In this document: piece after piece, positions 1 through 6,760 of the stretch
Numbering within the stretch: the stretch's first letter is position 1
Layout of the letters: the number at the start of each line of letters is the position of its first letter
Assembly (NCBI GenBank): GCA_946061315.1
Contig: CAMGRB010000072.1
Span: forward strand, 1 to 6,866
Source: an uncultured Clostridia bacterium
Lineage (GTDB): Bacteria > Bacillota > Clostridia > Oscillospirales > CAG-272
DNA length: 6,866 nucleotides
Direction: 5' to 3'
Program-made: the position numbers and the translations under genes
The notes under the pieces: generated by a model
Seen by the model: the letters and a program-made list of their open reading frames with translations, nothing else
Told to the model about the DNA's origin: nothing
The model's database searches: none

Positions 1-2864
1 TGATAGCGATAAGAAACCCGATACCGACAACCGTCGATATGATGAAGATAAAGTCGATAAACAAGCCGGGCTTCAAGGTTGAAACAATATCGCTCCTTTA
101 CTATAACAGTACGCCGCTTGAAAAGGCGCTCGACCAGCTTTTCGTAAAGTGCGACAGAGCGTACAAAAACGGAGCCAACATAATAATTTTGTCGGACAGA
201 GGAGTTGACGAAAACCACGTCGCAATACCCTCGCTCCTTGCCGTGTCCGCACTTGAGCAACACCTCATAAGAACAAAAAAGAGGACTGCAGTGTCGATAA
301 TTCTCGAAAGTGCGGAGCCGAGGGACGTTCACCACTTTGCAACTTTGCTCGGCTTCGGAGCAAGAGCGATAAACCCATATCTTGCGCACGAGTGCATAGG
401 AGAGCTTATCGAATGTGAGCTTCTCGACAAAGACGAAAAAGTGGCAATAGACGATTATAATTCCGCAATACTTCACGGAATTGTAAAAATAGCCTCCAAA
501 ATGGGCATATCGACCCTTCAATCGTATCAATCCGCGCAGATATTTGAGATAGTGGGTATCAAAAAGAGCGTAGTCGATAAATACTTCACCAATACAGTCA
601 GCAGAGTGGAGGGAATAGGGCTCGAAGAAATAGACGAGGGCGTCAAATTCAGACACTCCCACGCCTTTGACCCGCTCGGGCTCGGCGTAGATACCACCGT
701 TGACAGTAACGGAGAGCACAAGCTCCGCAGCGGTTGCGACAAGGACGACCATATGTATAATCCCTATACCATACTTACGCTTCAAAGAGCAACGCAGACT
801 GGGGATTATGCAAAATTCAAGGAATACAGCGCTCTTGTCGATGACGAAAACGTGCCGCATACGTTAAGAGGGCTCCTCACTTTTGATTTCGATAAAGTCA
901 CACCGATACCGATAGACGAGGTTGAGAGCGCTTCCGAGATAGTAAAAAGATTCAAAACGGGCGCAATGTCCTATGGCTCCATATCGCAGGAGGCGCACGA
1001 GTGCCTTGCTCTTGCCATGAATAAACTCGGCGGTAAATCAAACTCCGGAGAGGGAGGAGAACTGCCCGAAAGGCTTGCATCCGACCGTTGCTCCGCGATA
1101 AAGCAGGTGGCATCGGGTCGTTTCGGAGTTACAAGCGAATATCTTAACAGCGCAAAGGAAATACAGATAAAAATGGCGCAGGGCGCAAAGCCGGGCGAGG
1201 GTGGACATCTGCCGGGTAAAAAGGTATATCCGTGGATAGCTAAAACGAGATATTCCACCCCGGGAGTGTCGCTTATTTCCCCTCCGCCGCACCACGATAT
1301 ATATTCAATAGAGGACCTTGCACAACTTATTTACGACCTCAAAAACGCAAACCGTGACGCAAGAATATCCGTAAAACTCGTATCCGAGGCAGGCGTCGGC
1401 ACGATAGCCGCAGGCGTTGCAAAGGCGGGCGCACAGGTCGTCCTCATCTCCGGCTACGACGGAGGAACGGGCGCCGCACCCAAAAGCTCGATACACAATG
1501 CGGGGCTCCCGTGGGAGCTTGGCGTTGCGGAGGCGCACCAGACGCTTATACAAAACGGCTTGCGCTCAAGAGTTATAATCGAAACCGACGGAAAGCTTAT
1601 GACGGGGCGTGACGTTGCAATAGCCGCAATGCTCGGCGCAGAGGAGTTCGGCTTTGCCACCGCACCGCTTGTCACTATGGGCTGTATGATGATGCGTGTC
1701 TGCAACCTCGATACTTGCCCGTTCGGCATAGCAACGCAAAACCCCGAGCTTCGCGCAAGATTCAGAGGAAAACCCGAATACGTGGTCAACTTTATGATGT
1801 TCGTTGCCGAGGAGCTTCGTGAAATAATGGCAAAGCTCGGTATTTGCAAATTTGACGACCTCGTCGGAAGGAGCGATCTTCTCAAAGTGATCAAAAACAA
1901 GGCGCTCCCGAGGGCGAACAAGATAGATATGTCTTCGATAATAAACAATCCTTACGGCAACGCAAACAGCCATTTTGACCCGAATAATACTTACGATTTC
2001 AAGCTTGAAAACACCCTTGACGAAAAAGTGCTCCTTACCAAGCTTCAAAAAGGGCTTGAAAACGGCAAGGGCGGTAAAGTAAACGTAGATATAACGAGTA
2101 CCGACAGAACGTTCGGAACGATACTCGGCTCGGAGATAACCAAGAGGTATAAGAACACCCTTAAAGAGGATACGTTCGTCGTAAACTGCAAGGGTGGCGC
2201 AGGGCAGTCCTTTGGCGCATTTATCCCAGCAGGTCTTACCCTTAAAGTCGAGGGCGATGCAAACGATTATTTCGGCAAGGGGCTCTCGGGCGGCAAGCTC
2301 GTTATATACCCTCCGAAGAACTCGGTATTCAAGCCCGAAGAAAACGTCATAATAGGAAACGTTGCGCTTTACGGTGCGACAAGCGGTTACGCCTACGTAA
2401 ACGGAGTAGCGGGTGAGCGCTTCTGCGTAAGGAACTCGGGCGCTTGTGCCGTATGCGAGGGCGTTGGCAACCACGGTTGCGAATATATGACGGGAGGCGT
2501 CGTACTTATTCTCGGCAAAGTCGGTAAAAACTTTGCGGCAGGTATGAGTGGCGGAATCGCTTACGTTCTTGACGAAAATCACGATCTTTATATGAACGTA
2601 AATAAGGAAATGGTCAACATAGAAACCGTTTCCGAAAAGTATGAGGTTGCGCAGATAAACGAACTCTTGACCAAGCACTATAAGGAAACGGGCTCGCCCC
2701 TTGCAAAGAGGATTCTCGATGATTTCGATAACAAGGTATTTTCCTTTAAGAAGATAGTGCCGGTAGATTACAGCAGAATGCTCACGTCCATATCGGCAAT
2801 GGAGGAAAAGGGAATGAGCCGCGAAGAAGCGGAAATAGAAGCGTTTTACGCAAACGTAAGATAA
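1..2864 (+). CDS. gltB: Glutamate synthase (NADPH) large subunit, C-terminal two thirds (5' end outside window)
   Basis: Large subunit of glutamate synthase: it converts 2-oxoglutarate plus glutamine-derived ammonia to glutamate in the cytoplasm, together with GltD. The frame is open from base 3 with no stop before the ATG at 39, so that ATG is internal. About 953 residues are visible of a family length near 1,500; the N-terminal class II glutaminase domain is upstream of the window. Numbering from the ATG at 39: a central domain (about 1-280); an FMN/synthase TIM barrel (about 295-605) with GAMSYGSIS (308-316), SNSGEGGE (334-341), PGEGGHLPG (385-393) and SGYDGGTGA (471-479); the 3Fe-4S ligands C549, C555 and C560 in the usual C-x5-C-x4-C spacing; and a glycine-rich GXGXG beta-helix domain (about 660-860). 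The C-terminus (VPVDYSRML, 907-915) is family-typical. Nothing looks broken. It is followed by gltD after 12 bp. The promoter is outside the window. Confidence 0.97.
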   Translation, partial: IAIRNPIPTTVDMMKIKSINKPGFKVETISLLYYNSTPLEKALDQLFVKCDRAYKNGANIIILSDRGVDENHVAIPSLLAVSALEQHLIRTKKRTAVSIILESAEPRDVHHFATLLGFGARAINPYLAHECIGELIECELLDKDEKVAIDDYNSAILHGIVKIASKMGISTLQSYQSAQIFEIVGIKKSVVDKYFTNTVSRVEGIGLEEIDEGVKFRHSHAFDPLGLGVDTTVDSNGEHKLRSGCDKDDHMYNPYTILTLQRATQTGDYAKFKEYSALVDDENVPHTLRGLLTFDFDKVTPIPIDEVESASEIVKRFKTGAMSYGSISQEAHECLALAMNKLGGKSNSGEGGELPERLASDRCSAIKQVASGRFGVTSEYLNSAKEIQIKMAQGAKPGEGGHLPGKKVYPWIAKTRYSTPGVSLISPPPHHDIYSIEDLAQLIYDLKNANRDARISVKLVSEAGVGTIAAGVAKAGAQVVLISGYDGGTGAAPKSSIHNAGLPWELGVAEAHQTLIQNGLRSRVIIETDGKLMTGRDVAIAAMLGAEEFGFATAPLVTMGCMMMRVCNLDTCPFGIATQNPELRARFRGKPEYVVNFMMFVAEELREIMAKLGICKFDDLVGRSDLLKVIKNKALPRANKIDMSSIINNPYGNANSHFDPNNTYDFKLENTLDEKVLLTKLQKGLENGKGGKVNVDITSTDRTFGTILGSEITKRYKNTLKEDTFVVNCKGGAGQSFGAFIPAGLTLKVEGDANDYFGKGLSGGKLVIYPPKNSVFKPEENVIIGNVALYGATSGYAYVNGVAGERFCVRNSGACAVCEGVGNHGCEYMTGGVVLILGKVGKNFAAGMSGGIAYVLDENHDLYMNVNKEMVNIETVSEKYEVAQINELLTKHYKETGSPLAKRILDDFDNKVFSFKKIVPVDYSRMLTSISAMEEKGMSREEAEIEAFYANVR

Positions 2865-2869
2865 GGAGG
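2863..2869 (+). promoter_or_regulatory. Ribosome binding site of gltD, overlapping the gltB stop
   Basis: AAGGAGG, a near-perfect Shine-Dalgarno sequence, begins inside the TAA stop of gltB (TAAGGAGG, 2862-2869) and lies 7 bases before the ATG at 2877. It fixes the gltD start and suggests that ribosomes finishing gltB can reinitiate on gltD, which would keep the two subunits in step. Confidence 0.85.
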
Positions 2870-2876
2870 CAGAAAA

Positions 2877-4343
2877 ATGGGAAAACCGACCGGATTTCTC
2901 GAATACGAAAGACAGCAAAATACGTCTGTCGATCCATTGGAGAGAATAAAAAACTTTAACGAATTTCACACACCGCTGACCTCCGACGAGAGAAAAAAGC
3001 AGGGCGCAAGATGTATGAACTGTGGCGTTCCGTTCTGTCAATCGGGAATGGTATTAAACGGTATGAAAACGGGTTGTCCGCTACATAATCTTATACCCGA
3101 GTGGAATCACGAGATATATACCTCAAATTATAAGCACGCGCTCTCAAGGCTTCTCAAAACGAGCAACTTCCCCGAGTTTACGGGCAGAGTATGCCCCGCA
3201 CTTTGCGAGTGTGCTTGTACGTGCGGTCTTGACGGACAGAGCCTTACCGTTAAGGACAACGAGCTTTTCATAATTGAAAACGCTTTTGCAAACGGCTATA
3301 TGAAGCCGAGGGAAATAGAGGTAAGGAGCGATAAAAAAATAGCCGTAATAGGCTCGGGCCCCGCAGGGCTTGCGGTAGCCGATATGCTCAACTACAGAGG
3401 ACACAACGTGACCGTGTTCGAGCGTGAGGACAGAGCAGGCGGACTCCTTATGTACGGGATACCGAATATGAAACTTGAAAAGAGCGTAGTTGACCGCCGT
3501 ATAGACTTAATGATGGCGGAAGGCGTAAAATTCGTAACCGATGCCGATATGGCGGACAAGGAAAAAGCCGAAAAACTCGTAAACGAATATGACGCCGTCG
3601 TGCTTTGCGTCGGAGCCAAAAATCCGAGAGCAGTCTTTTCGCCCGAGATAATGGCAAAGGACGGAATGTATTATGCGGTAGATTTTCTTACCGAAAACAC
3701 AAAGAGTCTGCTTAATTCAAACTTTGAAGATAAAAAATATCCCGAAGTTTCGGGCAAGGACGTAGTGATAATAGGTGGTGGCGATACGGGTAACGACTGT
3801 GTGGGAACATGTGTTCGTCACGGAGCAAAGAGCATTGTTCAGCTTGAAATGATGCCGAAGCCGCCCGTTATAAGAGGTGAGAACAACCCATGGCCCGAAT
3901 ATCCGAAGGTCTTAAAGGTCGATTACGGTCAGGAGGAGGCAATCGCCGTTTACGGAAAAGATCCGAGAGAGTATCAGAAAACGGCAACCGATGTCACCTT
4001 CGATAAGGACGGCAAGCCCGTTTACGTAACCGTTTGTGACGTTGCGTTCGAGGGCAGACGCCCCGTCCCCGTAGAATCAACCAAGAAAGAGATAAAAGCG
4101 GACGTAATAATCGTCGCCGCAGGATTTCTCGGCACGGAAAAGAATATTGCCGACGCATTCGGTATAGAACTTGATGCAAGAACAAACGTAAAGACGGATA
4201 ACTATAAAACGTCAAGAGAAAAGGTGTTTGCGGCAGGCGACACAAGGACGGGTCAATCTCTCGTCGTCAGCGCCATAGCAGACGCAAGAGCCTGCGCCAA
4301 AGAGGTTGACACCTACCTCATGGGCTTTTCAAATATGATATAA
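2877..4343 (+). CDS. gltD: Glutamate synthase (NADPH) small subunit
   Basis: Small subunit of glutamate synthase: it takes electrons from NADPH onto FAD and passes them through 4Fe-4S clusters to the FMN of GltB. The protein is 488 aa, the normal length. The N-terminus MGKPTGFLEYER is typical. The Fe-S domain has C46-x2-C49-x4-C54-x12-C67 and then C106, C110 and C114, with further cysteines at C112 and C116. FAD binding shows as GSGPAG (159-164) within the first Rossmann fold, NAD(P)H binding as GGGDTG (300-305), and the C-terminal FAD motif as AAGDTRTGQSLVVSAI (452-467). The long spacer before C67 resembles clostridial GltD rather than the E. coli form, which has C-x3-C there (from memory). 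It is encoded 12 bp after gltB in the same operon and ends just before a strong terminator. A general GltD-like Fe-S oxidoreductase is the only alternative, and the adjacent gltB rules strongly for GltD. Confidence 0.97.
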   Translation: MGKPTGFLEYERQQNTSVDPLERIKNFNEFHTPLTSDERKKQGARCMNCGVPFCQSGMVLNGMKTGCPLHNLIPEWNHEIYTSNYKHALSRLLKTSNFPEFTGRVCPALCECACTCGLDGQSLTVKDNELFIIENAFANGYMKPREIEVRSDKKIAVIGSGPAGLAVADMLNYRGHNVTVFEREDRAGGLLMYGIPNMKLEKSVVDRRIDLMMAEGVKFVTDADMADKEKAEKLVNEYDAVVLCVGAKNPRAVFSPEIMAKDGMYYAVDFLTENTKSLLNSNFEDKKYPEVSGKDVVIIGGGDTGNDCVGTCVRHGAKSIVQLEMMPKPPVIRGENNPWPEYPKVLKVDYGQEEAIAVYGKDPREYQKTATDVTFDKDGKPVYVTVCDVAFEGRRPVPVESTKKEIKADVIIVAAGFLGTEKNIADAFGIELDARTNVKTDNYKTSREKVFAAGDTRTGQSLVVSAIADARACAKEVDTYLMGFSNMI

Positions 4344-4344
4344 C

Positions 4345-4378
4345 ATTAAAAAACCTGCCACTCGGCAGGTTTTTTAAT
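4345..4378. terminator. Bidirectional intrinsic terminator between convergent operons
   Basis: The arms 4345-4359 (ATTAAAAAACCTGCC) and 4364-4378 are perfect reverse complements, 15 bp, around the loop ACTC (4360-4363). The core CCTGCC/GGCAGG gives the stable stem, and the A6/T6 flanks supply a U tract in either direction. It starts 1 base after the gltD stop and ends 10 bases before the stop of the minus-strand operon, so it most likely ends both transcripts. Confidence 0.93.
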
Positions 4379-4388
4379 TAAAGATTTT

Positions 4389-4634
4389 TTATTTGTCGCT
4401 ATTTTCCTCATCGCCGTTTCTGTGCGCTATGAAATACTTTACGAAATGCGATATTTCAATGATAAAGTAAACGATGACGGCGCAGAGAATTATAGGCGAT
4501 TTATAAGGGATATTTGCAATAAACGAAATGCCAAGCGCTATTAAAACCGTTGCAAAGAGAAGCACAACGAGATAAAAAGCGTTTTCCGCAAGATACGATT
4601 TTAATATTTTTCCGAATGAATTTTTGTTTTCCAT
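4389..4634 (-). CDS. Small two-helix membrane protein, last gene of the ABC operon
   Basis: An 81-aa protein of no family I recognise. It starts MENKNSFGKI and has two hydrophobic segments, about residues 18-40 and 46-69, joined by a short loop NIPYK, and a charged tail with HRNGDEENSDK (71-81). It is probably a membrane hairpin with both ends inside, judging from the lysines near the N-terminus. The ATG at 4634 is chosen over an upstream in-frame ATG at 4691 because a GGGAGGT ribosome site lies 6 bases before it and the longer form would overlap the lipoprotein gene by 55 bases. It starts 2 bp after the lipoprotein stop, so it is co-transcribed and probably translationally coupled. From context it may be an accessory subunit or stabiliser of the ABC complex; that is inference only. 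Confidence 0.82.
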   Translation of the reverse strand: MENKNSFGKILKSYLAENAFYLVVLLFATVLIALGISFIANIPYKSPIILCAVIVYFIIEISHFVKYFIAHRNGDEENSDK

Positions 4635-4636
4635 AA

Positions 4637-5578
4637 TTATACCTCCCATTTTGCGAGCCATAATGAGAAATTGCCCCAAACCGTGTTCCATTCATTATTG
4701 ATTTCTATTTGCTTATTTTCATCGATATGCTTATACATTGTATGGTTCTCTTTGAAATAATCGGAGTATTCATATACTTCTTTATATCCTCCGTTTTCAA
4801 GCTCCGAAAGAGCACTGTTTGCAAGCGCTTCTGCTTCACGGATATTCTGAACGAGATCCGAAAAGGCTTCTTTGTCAACCGCTTCTATTCTCGATACCAA
4901 ACCGTCAAAATATTCAGAAATATACATATCGCTGAATCCACCGTCTTTATATTCAACATTTTTAATATACCGAAGGGCAATGTCAGGATTCCAATAATCT
5001 TTAAAAGTATTCCCACTTCCGTCTTTAAATGTCGTTATATAACTATCAGACCACCAGAAACAAACGAAGTACACATAATCGTACATTGCCTGTATGTCCT
5101 GCAATACTCCCGTCGAGGCAAAACTCTGCCACAGCCTTAAAGTATCGCTCATATTCGAGGTATCAACCTCCGAATAGGTGGCGTTTTCTATTCTGTAATT
5201 GTAGACGTACCCGAAATCGTCTACGTAATTCCCGAATTTAAGAGTACCCGTTACCGATATTGCTTTGTCCGTATATTTGAACGACGAATTTTTCTTGGCA
5301 TATACCGCCATCGTGTTTGAAAGCTGCGTCGTGTTCGGAACGCAGAAAGGACAGCTCTGGTACGGCATATTCATAAGGTACATAAAGCTTCCCGAAACGG
5401 GGGAGAGGGAGGACATATACCCTATTATTGAAACCTTTTTGCCGTCAAGCGTTTTAAGGTATTCAACGCTTGCCGCCTCGGAAAAGCTTATGAGCGTCGC
5501 CGATGAGTCGTCACCGCAGGAAACCGCAAACGGCAACAAAAGCAAAAGAACCAGCGTAAGAGAAATTATTCTTTTCAT
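4637..5578 (-). CDS. Lipoprotein with an OB-fold-like (DUF3299-like) domain and an unknown C-terminal domain
   Basis: A 313-aa secreted lipoprotein. The signal peptide is MKRII plus a leucine-rich core, then a lipobox AVSC with C21 as the lipidated cysteine. Residues about 37-134 look like a beta-rich OB-fold: LDGKKVSIIGYM (44-55), YLMNMPYQSCPFC (67-79), AVYAKK (91-96) and ISVTGTLKFG (107-116). The order (LDGK-V-I-GY, then PY--C, then an N, then VTGTL) resembles DUF3299 proteins, where I recall LDG--V--PG-, PY-GACIH-PPPP-N and V-GTL; here C76-P-F-C79 replaces the His/Pro stretch. Residues about 137-313 are acidic, helical and aromatic-rich (CFWWSDSY, 173-180), with no family I know. It sits 9 bp after the permease gene with a TAAGGAGG stop/ribosome site, so it belongs with that ABC transporter outside the membrane. 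Substrate capture or metal-linked control is inference. Gene call is firm, family moderate, function low. Confidence 0.92.
   Translation of the reverse strand: MKRIISLTLVLLLLLPFAVSCGDDSSATLISFSEAASVEYLKTLDGKKVSIIGYMSSLSPVSGSFMYLMNMPYQSCPFCVPNTTQLSNTMAVYAKKNSSFKYTDKAISVTGTLKFGNYVDDFGYVYNYRIENATYSEVDTSNMSDTLRLWQSFASTGVLQDIQAMYDYVYFVCFWWSDSYITTFKDGSGNTFKDYWNPDIALRYIKNVEYKDGGFSDMYISEYFDGLVSRIEAVDKEAFSDLVQNIREAEALANSALSELENGGYKEVYEYSDYFKENHTMYKHIDENKQIEINNEWNTVWGNFSLWLAKWEV
4641..4647 (-). promoter_or_regulatory. Ribosome binding site deciding the start of the small membrane protein
   Basis: GGGAGGT on the minus strand lies inside the last codons of the lipoprotein gene, 6 bases before the ATG at 4634. 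The longer reading frame start at 4691 is not needed to explain this gene. Confidence 0.75.
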
Positions 5579-5581
5579 TTT

Positions 5582-5589
5582 TCCTCCTT
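5582..5589 (-). promoter_or_regulatory. Ribosome binding site of the lipoprotein gene, overlapping the permease stop
   Basis: AAGGAGGA on the minus strand begins within the TAA stop of the permease gene and lies 3 bases before the ATG at 5578 (5 after the GG core end at 5584). It confirms the lipoprotein start and tight coupling to the permease. Confidence 0.8.
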
Positions 5590-6760
5590 ATTCCGATATT
5601 CCGTCCTTGCGTGCCATACTTACCGTGCATATTATTGTCGGGAGCACGCTTATTACGAATATAATTGCCATAATAGCCCACTCAAACGGGTATGTTTTCC
5701 ACACGTCGAGCACAATGCCCATTGAAGCGACGTAATTCTTTATAAGCGTCAGGAACAGACGTGATGCAAAAAACGCTATCGCGGTTGACATAAGACCTAT
5801 TATGCCGTTTTGAACTATGTAGAGCAGATTTATTTTCTTCATTCCGATACCGATAAGGCGCATTAAGGATATTTCCTTTTTGGAATCGTACATATTGAGC
5901 AGGGTGATAACCGATATAACGAAGATATTCATTATGACTATTATTATGCAAAGGACGTAAACTATCTTCGAGCTCATATCGACGTTTTCAAGCACTTCCC
6001 TTAAAACCTCGGACGGATTTATAACGAGGATAGAAGAATCCTTGGAGTATTCGGTTTTAAGAGAGTAGTAGTGGGAGGGGCTTTTTGATTTTATGAGTAT
6101 TGCGCACACCTCGCCCTCGTGATGTTCGTGTTCTTCCTCCTCGGTGCCTTCTTCACCGTGCTCGTGCACCGCCCATACAGTTTCGCAAGAGGTGAAAATA
6201 ACGTTGTCGTAAGCGGTTTTCGTTTCACCGAGTATGCCGATCACTTTAAGAGGTGTGGACTCGTGCGTAGTACCACCCTCGGATATTCCGTGTGAGGTTA
6301 TAAGCGAGGAGCCTATTGTAAGATTGTATTTTTTTGCAACGGCGGAGCCGACAACGGCTTCAAACGCCTCGGAGAACATCTCTCCCGTCTTTACGTTCTT
6401 GCCATCAAGAAAATCGGGCGTTGTGCCTACTATCTTTGCGCCGTTGTACGAATCTCCCATAGTGAAGGGAACGACCTTGTTGACGCGCATGTCGGCTTCG
6501 AGCCTTTCGACGTAATCATAGGATATTGTGCCAAGCGGAGTGTCGGTAAAGAACATGGTATTCATAGCGAGCTGTGTGGAGCTTCCACTCGGACCTATTA
6601 TCATATCGTAATAAGCCGCCGTGCTTTTTATTCCGTTGTCAACCTGCTTTGATATGTTGTATGCAAGTATTCCGACCGATGCGGAAATAACTATTGAAAG
6701 AACAATAAGTATTATTTTGACCTTTTTGACGGCCATATTTTTGAGAGCAAATTTAAGCAT
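5588..6760 (-). CDS. MacB/FtsX-type ABC transporter permease with a His/Glu-rich extracytoplasmic loop
   Basis: A 390-aa membrane subunit with the four-helix MacB/FtsX/LolE layout: helix 1 about 16-34, a large extracytoplasmic domain about 36-262, then helices about 265-288, 312-339 and 361-380. The stretch MYDSKKEISLMRLIGIG (290-306) after helix 2 is the conserved cytoplasmic segment that contacts the ATPase. Near the start of the outer domain, DMIIGPSGSSTQLAMN (52-67) resembles the D-VVGAKGS--QLVL- signature I remember from LolE-like permeases of Zur-regulated proteobacterial operons. Residues 199-217 hold five histidines (199, 201, 211, 213, 214) and many glutamates, just after VWAV, with C219 close by; this looks like a zinc or other soft-metal site. 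Such permeases usually work as mechanotransmitters rather than classic channels. The gene overlaps the ATPase gene by 8 bases and is followed 9 bp on by the lipoprotein gene. Family is sure; metal role is inferred. Confidence 0.93.
   Translation of the reverse strand: MLKFALKNMAVKKVKIILIVLSIVISASVGILAYNISKQVDNGIKSTAAYYDMIIGPSGSSTQLAMNTMFFTDTPLGTISYDYVERLEADMRVNKVVPFTMGDSYNGAKIVGTTPDFLDGKNVKTGEMFSEAFEAVVGSAVAKKYNLTIGSSLITSHGISEGGTTHESTPLKVIGILGETKTAYDNVIFTSCETVWAVHEHGEEGTEEEEHEHHEGEVCAILIKSKSPSHYYSLKTEYSKDSSILVINPSEVLREVLENVDMSSKIVYVLCIIIVIMNIFVISVITLLNMYDSKKEISLMRLIGIGMKKINLLYIVQNGIIGLMSTAIAFFASRLFLTLIKNYVASMGIVLDVWKTYPFEWAIMAIIFVISVLPTIICTVSMARKDGISE

Noticed and set aside
39..41. ATG at 39 as the start of gltB
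   Set aside because: The frame is open to the window edge, no ribosome site precedes it, and GltB proteins have about 500 more residues at the N-terminus. It is an internal methionine.
1566..3041. 491-aa open frame on the minus strand opposite gltB/gltD
   Set aside because: It lies wholly antisense to two certain genes, has a composition with no domain I can see, and no good ribosome site. The codon bias of gltB leaves this frame free of stops.
4635..4691. 19-residue N-terminal extension of the small membrane protein
   Set aside because: It would overlap the lipoprotein gene by 55 bases and lacks a ribosome site, while GGGAGGT sits correctly before the ATG at 4634.
4709..5140. 143-aa plus-strand open frame within the lipoprotein gene
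   Set aside because: It is a mirror frame of a gene with a clear signal peptide, ribosome site and operon position. The hydrophobic start is a by-product of the AT-rich sequence.
5265..5735. 156-aa plus-strand open frame across the lipoprotein-permease junction
   Set aside because: It crosses two real genes on the other strand and has no convincing ribosome site or recognisable protein features.
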